Shown here: piece after piece, positions 60,453 through 64,000 of the stretch
Position numbering within the stretch: the first letter of the stretch is position 1
How the letters are laid out: every line of letters starts with the position of its first letter
NCBI GenBank assembly: GCA_017515635.1
Contig: JAFWFO010000021.1
Location: forward strand, 1-64,000
From: Selenomonadaceae bacterium
GTDB taxonomy: Bacteria; Bacillota; Negativicutes; Selenomonadales; Selenomonadaceae
Length of the DNA: 64,000 bases
Direction: 5' to 3'
Notes under the pieces: model-generated
What the model was told of the DNA's origin: nothing
Databases searched by the model: none
Seen by the model: the letters and a program-made list of their open reading frames with translations, nothing else
Position numbers and translations under genes: made by a program

Positions 60453-61669
60453 GCGATAACCACCTTGAAGAATTTTTTCTTGCCTTTGCGAATGACAGCC
60501 GCACCGTCGACGAAATCAGCCACTGTCAAAATGTAGTCAACGTCCGAAACTTTTGCGTCGTTGAGCGTCAAGCCGTTTTGCGCGATAAGTCGACGACCTT
60601 CAGCTTTTGATTCAAGAATTTTCGCGGCGGCAAGCACGTCCAAAAGTTTTTTCCCGACGGCGTCCGCAACTTCAACGCTCGGCATGTTTTCGGAACTTTG
60701 CCCCGTGAAAATTTCTGCGGCAGATTTTTCTGCAGACTTCGCGGCCTCTTCGCCGTGAACAAGTTTCGTGACTTCGTAAGCCAAAACTTTTTTCGCCTCG
60801 TTAATCGCCGCGTCCTTCAAATTGCTCAGGCGGTTGACTTCATCCATCGGCACGAACGTCAACAAGCTCAAGCAAGTTTTAACGTCCGCATCGTCGACGT
60901 TGCGCCAGTACTGATAGAAATCATACGGCGAAACTTTATCCGCGTCGAGCCACAATGCGCCGCCGGCAGTCTTGCCCATTTTGGAGCCGTCGCTCTTGAG
61001 CAAAAGTTTGTTCGTCAAACCGTAAGCCGCTCTGCCCGTCTTGCGCCGCGTGAGTTCGACGCCCGCGATAATGTTCGACCATTGATCGTCACCGCCCATT
61101 TGCAGGACGCAATCATAATCGCCGTTGAGTTTGTAAAAGTCATAAGCCTGCATGACCATGTAATTGAATTCCAAAAACGTCAAACCTTTTTCCCAACGTT
61201 GCTTGTAACATTCGGCGGCAAGCATTCTGTTGACCGTGAAATTCGCGCCGACTTCGCGGAGCAAATCGATATAACCGAGCTTGCGGAGCCAATCGCCGTT
61301 GTTGACCATCAAAGCTTTGCCGTCGCTGAAATCAATGAAACGCGCCATTTGCTTTTTGAAACATTCGCAGTTATGTTCAATGACTTCGTCCGTCATGACT
61401 TTGCGCAAATCCGAACGCCCCGAAGGATCGCCGATTGTGCCTGTGCCGCCGCCGACAAGACAAATCGGGCGGTGACCTGCGCGTTGCATGTGAGCCATTG
61501 CCATGAGTGCGATAAAATGTCCCGCGTGCAAGCTGTCAGCCGTCGGGTCGAAGCCGATATAAAACGTAACTTTTTTTTCGCCGAGCATTTTTTTTACTTC
61601 GTCGGCATCCGTGCACTGCGCGATAAATCCGCGTTCCGTAAGGGTGTCGAAAACATTTTCTGTCAACAA
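60449..61669 (-). CDS. tyrS: Tyrosyl-tRNA synthetase
   Basis: 406 aa. Class I synthetase: [18 protein letters not shown] carries the HIGH-like motif (HAGH), [24 protein letters not shown], and the KMSKS-like loop [11 protein letters not shown] near residue 230; C-terminal S4-like RNA-binding domain from about 340. TTG start after AGGAGG. No T-box leader: the -10 lies only about 67 nt upstream. Confidence 0.96.
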   Translation of the reverse strand: MLTENVFDTLTERGFIAQCTDADEVKKMLGEKKVTFYIGFDPTADSLHAGHFIALMAMAHMQRAGHRPICLVGGGTGTIGDPSGRSDLRKVMTDEVIEHNCECFKKQMARFIDFSDGKALMVNNGDWLRKLGYIDLLREVGANFTVNRMLAAECYKQRWEKGLTFLEFNYMVMQAYDFYKLNGDYDCVLQMGGDDQWSNIIAGVELTRRKTGRAAYGLTNKLLLKSDGSKMGKTAGGALWLDADKVSPYDFYQYWRNVDDADVKTCLSLLTFVPMDEVNRLSNLKDAAINEAKKVLAYEVTKLVHGEEAAKSAEKSAAEIFTGQSSENMPSVEVADAVGKKLLDVLAAAKILESKAEGRRLIAQNGLTLNDAKVSDVDYILTVADFVDGAAVIRKGKKKFFKVVIA

Positions 61670-61687
61670 ACTCGCCTCCTGTTTTTG

Positions 61688-61722
61688 CCTTTAAGCTTTA
61701 AATTTAAATTCAAAGCTTAATT
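61688..61722. repeat. Degenerate 7-bp-periodic repeat upstream of tyrS
   Basis: CTTTAAGCTTTAAATTTAAA then TTCAAAGCTTAATTC, a small palindrome of AGCTTTA type in the tyrS leader. Confidence 0.4.
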
Positions 61723-61735
61723 CATTGGCGTATAG

Positions 61736-61764
61736 ATTATAGCAGACAACTTACAAAAGCACAA
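61736..61764 (-). promoter_or_regulatory. Promoter of tyrS
   Basis: Minus strand TTGTGC (61764-61759), 17-nt spacer, TATAAT (61741-61736), with TGC before the -10. Confidence 0.6.
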
Positions 61765-61911
61765 AAGTTTTCGTAGTCCATTGGCGTGGTATTCTGTTGG
61801 CGTACCCCGTGCCCGCTTTAAACAAAAAATTTTTATCACTTATCGACGCTTGCAGGAAAATTTTCGTGACGGCAGAATCACAATCCGCAGATTTTTAAAG
61901 GAGTGACGCAC

Positions 61912-63033
61912 TTGGCAATTTTTTCTGCAGACACAAAAAGATTTCTCCGTCGCATAGACTTCGCGCTTTTGCTTTCGGCGACGGCGATTGTGATATACGG
62001 GATTGTGATAATTTCCAGCGCGACGCACATCAACACGCCCGGCGAAGAACGTTTTTGGTTCGTGCAACGTCAGGGAATTTTCGCGATTGTCAACGCGGCG
62101 ATTGCGGTACTGTTCATGAATTTTGATTATCGGGGACTGCAACAGCACGGCAAAAAACTTTACATTTTCAACTTGATAATTTTGGTGGCGGTCATGCTTT
62201 TCGGACACGCGGCACTTGGTGCGCAACGTTGGATTCAAATCGGCCCGATAAGTTTGCAGCCGTCGGAATTCTCAAAACTCATCATGATAATCTGCATGGC
62301 GGCCGTGCTTGAAGAGCGTATGGGAAAATTAAACACGATTCAAGATTTGTTGCCGATAGCGGTTTATGTCGGCGTGCCGTTCCTGCTCGTCTTGAAGCAA
62401 CCGGACTTGGGCACGTCGCTGGTCTTCATGGCGATTTTTTTCGGAATGGTTATCGCGTGCGGGATGCCGTGGAAATTTTTCTTCGGGATTGTCGTCGCGG
62501 GCATTGCGTCGTTTCCGTTGCTATGGCAGTTCATGAAAGATTATCAGAAAATGCGAATCATGGTTTTCATTGATCCGAACGTTGACCCGCTCGGCTCCGG
62601 CTATCACATAATCCAATCAAAAATCGCAATCGGTTCGGGAATGCTGTTCGGCAAGGGACTTTTTGAAGGCACGCAAAGTCAGCTGAATTTTTTGCCCGAA
62701 AACCACACGGATTTTATTTTCGCGGTTGTCGGTGAGGAACTCGGTTTTGTCGGCGCGGTCGTGTTGTTGCTGTTGTATCTGATTGTTCTTTGGCGCGGAA
62801 TTCAAATCGCTAAAGAAGCGGGCGACGTTTTCGGCAGACTTTTGGCGGTCGGGATAACGTCAATGCTCGCGTTCCACGTGCTTGTTAATGTCGGCATGAC
62901 AACGGGGATTATGCCCGTGACGGGAATTCCGTTGCCGCTGATGAGTTACGGAATCAGCTCGTTGACGACGAATATTTTGGCGATAGCAATTCTGCTGAAC
63001 ATTAACATGCACAAACAAAAATTCTTATGGTAG
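61912..63033 (+). CDS. rodA: Rod-shape SEDS peptidoglycan polymerase RodA
   Basis: 373 aa. TTG at 61912 lies 8 nt after AAAGGAG; a GTG three codons earlier overlaps that spacing. About ten membrane helices. SEDS motifs: LGAQRWIQIGPISLQPSEFSK near residue 100, QPDLGTSLVF, LGSGYHIIQSKIAIGSGM and NFLPENHTDFIFAVVGEELGF, with catalytic Asp in the last. Polymerises glycan strands with a class B PBP. The stop codon is the first heptad of a repeat. Confidence 0.94.
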   Translation: MAIFSADTKRFLRRIDFALLLSATAIVIYGIVIISSATHINTPGEERFWFVQRQGIFAIVNAAIAVLFMNFDYRGLQQHGKKLYIFNLIILVAVMLFGHAALGAQRWIQIGPISLQPSEFSKLIMIICMAAVLEERMGKLNTIQDLLPIAVYVGVPFLLVLKQPDLGTSLVFMAIFFGMVIACGMPWKFFFGIVVAGIASFPLLWQFMKDYQKMRIMVFIDPNVDPLGSGYHIIQSKIAIGSGMLFGKGLFEGTQSQLNFLPENHTDFIFAVVGEELGFVGAVVLLLLYLIVLWRGIQIAKEAGDVFGRLLAVGITSMLAFHVLVNVGMTTGIMPVTGIPLPLMSYGISSLTTNILAIAILLNINMHKQKFLW

Positions 63034-63107
63034 CTTTAAGCTTTAAGCTTTTAGCTTTTAGGAGTGACGATTTTTCCTGAAAGCTGACAGCTGACAGCTA
63101 AAAGCTT
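63031..63107. repeat. Palindromic 7-bp-periodic repeat between rodA and the radical SAM gene
   Basis: Left arm AGCTTTA, AGCTTTA, AGCTTTT, AGCTTTT, AGG; right arm AAGCTGA, CAGCTGA, CAGCTAA, AAGCTT. It includes the rodA stop (TAG) and ends 1 nt before the next gene's GAGGTGA. Confidence 0.65.
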
Positions 63108-63119
63108 GAGGTGAACTTG

Positions 63120-64000
63120 ATGAAAAAACTTTTTGAACTTTTGAAACCTGCGCGATACACGGGCGGCGAATTCAATGCCGTCACGAAAAATTTTGACGCC
63201 GTCGACTGCCGAATCGTTTTGGCGTTGCCTGACGTTTACGAAGTCGGCATGTCGAATTTGGGGCTTGCGATTTTATATTCGATACTCAATCGCCGAGCTG
63301 ATACTTTGTGTGAAAGAGTTTACGCGCCGTGGATTGATGCCGAAAAAATTTTAAGGGGGCAGGATTCAGGCGTCGGGGAACAGGTAAATTCCCTAAATCC
63401 TGACACCCGAATCCTTACCCCTCTGTTTGCATTGGAATCGAAACGCCCTGTCCGTGACTTCGACTTTCTGGGTTTTTCGTTGCAGTACGAAATGATTTTT
63501 ACCAACGTGCTGAACATGCTTGACTTGGCGAAAATTTCTCTGCACGCCGTCGACCGCGCAGATGATGAACCATTCGTTGTCGGCGGCGGGCCTTGCGTAT
63601 ATAATGTCGAACCCGTCGCGGATTTTTTCGACTTTTTCATTGTCGGCGAGGCTGAAGAAGTTTTCGGCGAAGTCGTCGACGTGTTTACCGCGTGGAAAAA
63701 TTCCGGACGGGTCGGCGGGCGAAAAGGTTTTCTGCGCGAATTGCTCAACGTCAAAGGAATTTACGTGCCGAGTTTTTACGAGCCGATTTACTCAGGCGAA
63801 AATTTTGCGGGCATGAAAATTCTTGAGCCGAGTGCGCCGCCGAAAATTTTTAAACGCATTGCCCGCGACTTCGACAAGACGCCGACAGTTGAAAAACCCG
63901 TTGTGCCGTTTTTGGAGATTGTCCACGACAGAGCGATGCTGGAACTTTTTCGCGGTTGCAGTCGCGGCTGTCGTTTCTGTCAAGCCGGCATGAGTTATCG
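63120..64000 (+). CDS. TIGR03960-like B12-binding radical SAM protein, truncated by window edge
   Basis: 293 codons visible. ATG 5 nt after GAGGTGA. RIVLALPDVYEVGMSNLG, VYAPWIDAE, LESKRPVRDFDFLGFSLQYE, VVGGGPCVYN and the cluster motif FRGCSRGCRFCQAG (near residue 280) follow the TIGR03960 family closely. Family members lie beside a TIGR03936 gene and RNase G and are thought to act on RNA or protein; the reaction is unknown. Between DAEKIL and PLFALES about 20 extra residues (RGQDSGVGEQ...) are encoded by a repeat of the family seen at 53.7 kb. Confidence 0.9.
   Translation, partial: MKKLFELLKPARYTGGEFNAVTKNFDAVDCRIVLALPDVYEVGMSNLGLAILYSILNRRADTLCERVYAPWIDAEKILRGQDSGVGEQVNSLNPDTRILTPLFALESKRPVRDFDFLGFSLQYEMIFTNVLNMLDLAKISLHAVDRADDEPFVVGGGPCVYNVEPVADFFDFFIVGEAEEVFGEVVDVFTAWKNSGRVGGRKGFLRELLNVKGIYVPSFYEPIYSGENFAGMKILEPSAPPKIFKRIARDFDKTPTVEKPVVPFLEIVHDRAMLELFRGCSRGCRFCQAGMSY
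63355..63420. repeat. Palindromic repeat inserted in frame inside a coding sequence
   Basis: AGGATTCAGGCGTCGGGG (63361-63378) pairs imperfectly, with several G-T pairs, with CCTGACACCCGAATCCT (63399-63415). Length is compatible with about 21 codons and the reading frame stays open across it. Confidence 0.65.

Noticed and set aside
60698..61720. 340-codon plus-strand frame opposite tyrS
   Set aside because: tyrS is certain on the other strand; no ribosome site or motif on the plus strand.
61670..61770. T-box leader for tyrS
   Set aside because: Only about 60 nt separate the predicted transcript start from the start codon, and no T-box consensus or stem I is visible.
63031..63107. CRISPR array or REP element
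   Set aside because: The repeats are 7-bp heptads without unique spacers; architecture and length fit neither class.

Overview
Likely source. The window looks like a chromosome segment of an anaerobic, Gram-negative-type Firmicute (Negativicutes, Selenomonadales-like; this is inference). The gene content supports it: many Sec signal peptides, a lipoprotein, a membrane-anchored lytic transglycosylase, a phosphoheptose-isomerase-like sugar isomerase (LPS heptose), anaerobic CbiK chelatase, the futalosine menaquinone enzyme MqnA, [NiFe] hydrogenase maturation genes, class 1B PyrD/PyrK, and Firmicute-type RodA plus a TIGR03960-like radical SAM gene. Genes are packed, with many 4-bp ATGA overlaps, many TTG starts behind strong GGAGG sites, and codon use rich in AAA-ATT-TTT.

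Layout. 0-2.6 kb (minus): glmM, cbiK and an edge-truncated glycosyltransferase. 2.7-7.3 kb (plus): LMW phosphatase, ADP-ribosylglycohydrolase, PHP phosphatase, mini-GTPase, secreted protein, metA. 7.4-16 kb: secreted DUF3298 protein, lytic transglycosylase, a giant Hsp70/actin-fold ATPase, AmmeMemoRadiSam B-A fusion, a decayed locus with an orphan promoter-terminator pair, and a CNNM/CorC protein. 16-21.8 kb: tRNA-Pro(UGG), macro-domain protein, guaA-mqnA, SGNH hydrolase, YdjM-like protein. 21.9-35 kb is the accessory zone: GmrSD-like nuclease, hisF/hisA, hydrogenase maturation (hypA, hypB, protease), a SIS isomerase with an apparent AUU start, a glucitol-type PTS IIA, an Sm/cold-shock-like protein coupled to an MmeI-like restriction-modification enzyme, and two tandem type I toxin-antitoxin-like loci. 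33.8-43.2 kb (minus): a pyrimidine operon carA-carB-pyrK-pyrD interleaved with four genes for exported proteins, whose PyrD carries an N-terminal DUF4145-like domain. 43.3-50.2 kb: comF, carboxypeptidase, SH3 protein, a frameshifted radical SAM gene, pth, alpha/beta hydrolase, tRNA-Pro(CGG), a ThrE-like exporter. 50.3-55.5 kb (plus): TPR protein and mannitol uptake (mtlA, exported cupin, mtlD). 55.8-61.7 kb (minus): tyrS, NlpC/P60, yebC, ruvC, ruvA, DUF116, dnaB. 61.9-64 kb: rodA and an edge-truncated radical SAM gene.

Most interesting. (1) Two tandem loci at 33.0-33.7 kb, each with a tiny hydrophobic peptide on the minus strand and a convergent short RNA on the plus strand driven by a near-identical TTGACA-17-TAAATT promoter. 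One matches the architecture of enterococcal par/Fst: direct repeats covering the toxin start, and a shared terminator. (2) A family of palindromic 7-bp-periodic repeats that sit at gene ends, supply start, stop and Shine-Dalgarno bases, and in one case appear to be inserted in frame inside the TIGR03960-like gene. (3) A two-copy structured element of about 170 bp whose hairpins covary and present GGA loops resembling CsrA sites. (4) The uncharacterised Sm/cold-shock-like partner of the MmeI-like enzyme. (5) The DUF4145-PyrD fusion.

All family assignments come from reading motifs by eye; no database search was possible.
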